From: Pseudarthrobacter phenanthrenivorans Sphe3
Lineage (GTDB): Bacteria > Actinomycetota > Actinomycetes > Actinomycetales > Micrococcaceae
Assembly: GCF_000189535.1 (NCBI RefSeq)
Contig: NC_015145.1
Span: forward strand, 620,001-684,000
DNA: 64,000 nt
Direction of reading: 5' to 3'
Shown: positions 63,254 to 64,000 of the stretch, in pieces
Position numbering within the stretch: position 1 is the first letter of the stretch
Layout of the letters: every line of letters begins with the position of its first letter
Made by a program: the position numbers and the translations under genes
The notes under the pieces: model-generated
What the model was told of the DNA's origin: nothing
Databases searched by the model: none
The model's input: the letters and a program-made list of their open reading frames with translations, nothing else

Positions 63254-64000
63254 CCGGCCGCGCGTCCCTGCTTCCCGCCGAGGCCCGCGAGGCCTTCCGC
63301 GCCGGCCTGGTGGAGCCGACGTCGGGATGGTCCCGCGGCTATGCGCAGGCCAATGTCCTGTCCATCCCGCGGGAGCATGCCTTCGACCTGCTGCTCTTCG
63401 CCCAGCGCAACCCCAAGCCATGCCCCATCCTGGGGGTCCTGGACGCGGGTGAGACCACCGGGCCGCTGCTTGCCGGCGGGGACATCCGGACGGACGTCCC
63501 CAAGTACACCGTCTACCATGACGGCGTGAAGGTGGACGAGCCCACCGACATTAGCGGGTACTGGCGCGATGACCTGGTCACGTTCCTGATCGGCTGCTCC
63601 TTCACCTTTGAGGCAGCGCTGCAGGACGGGGGCATCCCGATCGCCCACATTGACCAGGGCGTGAACGTGCCCATGTACCGGACCAACCGGCAGTGTGATC
63701 CGGCCGGTTCAATGTCCGGGCCGCTGGTGGTTTCCATGCGCCCGGTTCCCGCGGCGCAAGTAGCCGACGCCGTACGCATCACTTCCCGCTACCCGGCTGT
63801 CCACGGCGCTCCCGTCCATGTGGGCAACCCGCACGAACTGGGCATCAGCGACCTGTCCCGGCCGGACTTCGGGGATGCAGTGAAGATACCGGACGGCCAC
63901 CTGCCGGTGTTCTGGGCCTGCGGCGTCACACCCCAGGCGGCGGTCATGCAGTCCCGGCCTCCACTGGCCATTGGCCATGCACCCGGCCACATGCTGATCA
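63250..64000 (+). CDS. YcsI/DUF1445 putative hydro-lyase (cut by window edge)
   Basis: At least 250 codons from the ATG overlapping the transporter stop. The DUF1445 pattern is present: [51 protein letters not shown] and [18 protein letters not shown]. Mammalian DGLUCY, a D-glutamate cyclase, contains this domain, so 5-oxoproline/D-glutamate metabolism is plausible together with the transporter. The C-terminus is outside the window. Confidence 0.9.
   Translation, partial: MTGRASLLPAEAREAFRAGLVEPTSGWSRGYAQANVLSIPREHAFDLLLFAQRNPKPCPILGVLDAGETTGPLLAGGDIRTDVPKYTVYHDGVKVDEPTDISGYWRDDLVTFLIGCSFTFEAALQDGGIPIAHIDQGVNVPMYRTNRQCDPAGSMSGPLVVSMRPVPAAQVADAVRITSRYPAVHGAPVHVGNPHELGISDLSRPDFGDAVKIPDGHLPVFWACGVTPQAAVMQSRPPLAIGHAPGHMLI

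Overview
The window is high-GC actinobacterial chromosome, most like Arthrobacter/Pseudarthrobacter (Micrococcaceae). The evidence is codon use, frequent GTG starts, 4-bp ATGA/GTGA overlaps and actinobacterial family types (RamB-like regulator, Lhr-Nei2 pair, DUF4916, DUF4383, BTAD regulator). I saw no rRNA, tRNA, CRISPR array or phage module.

Layout. 1-4645: glyoxylate shunt (aceA, then aceB running off the left edge) with a divergent RamB-type regulator. 4753-9651: an orphan TAXI-type binding lipoprotein in one operon with an OmpR-type two-component system, divergent from a metabolite:H+ symporter that is preceded by a coupled 27-codon leader ORF. 9971-23723: mixed housekeeping genes, including a serpin lipoprotein, a PdxK-type kinase, a queuosine-salvage pair (YhhQ transporter and Tgt) and a membrane-anchored GH32 enzyme. 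23754-27673: an iron(III) ABC importer fbpABC under a DtxR/IdeR-like box. 27731-36236: GH76, an SDR/acyl-CoA dehydrogenase pair, DUF1684, a dinucleotide-binding protein, a small membrane protein and ppc.

36290-40562 is a nested transposon. An IS3-family element sits in the centre of a palindromic intergenic repeat, and its transposase gene is itself split by two IS110-family elements. Removing both restores a 284-codon orfB exactly in frame. 41648-48513 is the most interesting region: a BTAD regulator, a small conserved-looking protein, two homologous peptide genes (ELLPxRETL leader, Asn/Ser/Ala-rich C-terminal half, ending in VLQ), and a gene fusing a PqqD-like N-terminus, an M50 membrane protease and a ParA/MinD-like ATPase. 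This looks like a RiPP-type peptide system of a kind I cannot name. The first peptide gene is interrupted by an IS21-family element (6-bp duplication CTGGAT); removing it restores a 64-residue peptide that aligns without gaps to its sister.

48520-64000: RluA-type pseudouridine synthase, an HTH/SRPBCC pair with a near-leaderless promoter, nei2-lhr, a FAD/Rieske oxidoreductase divergent from DUF4383, a YcnI copper-protein neighbourhood, and an NRAMP-YcsI operon behind a paired operator. Four copies of a nested palindromic repeat (arm GACGCTCTCTCACTT) are dispersed between genes, and a different palindrome lies between aceA and aceB.
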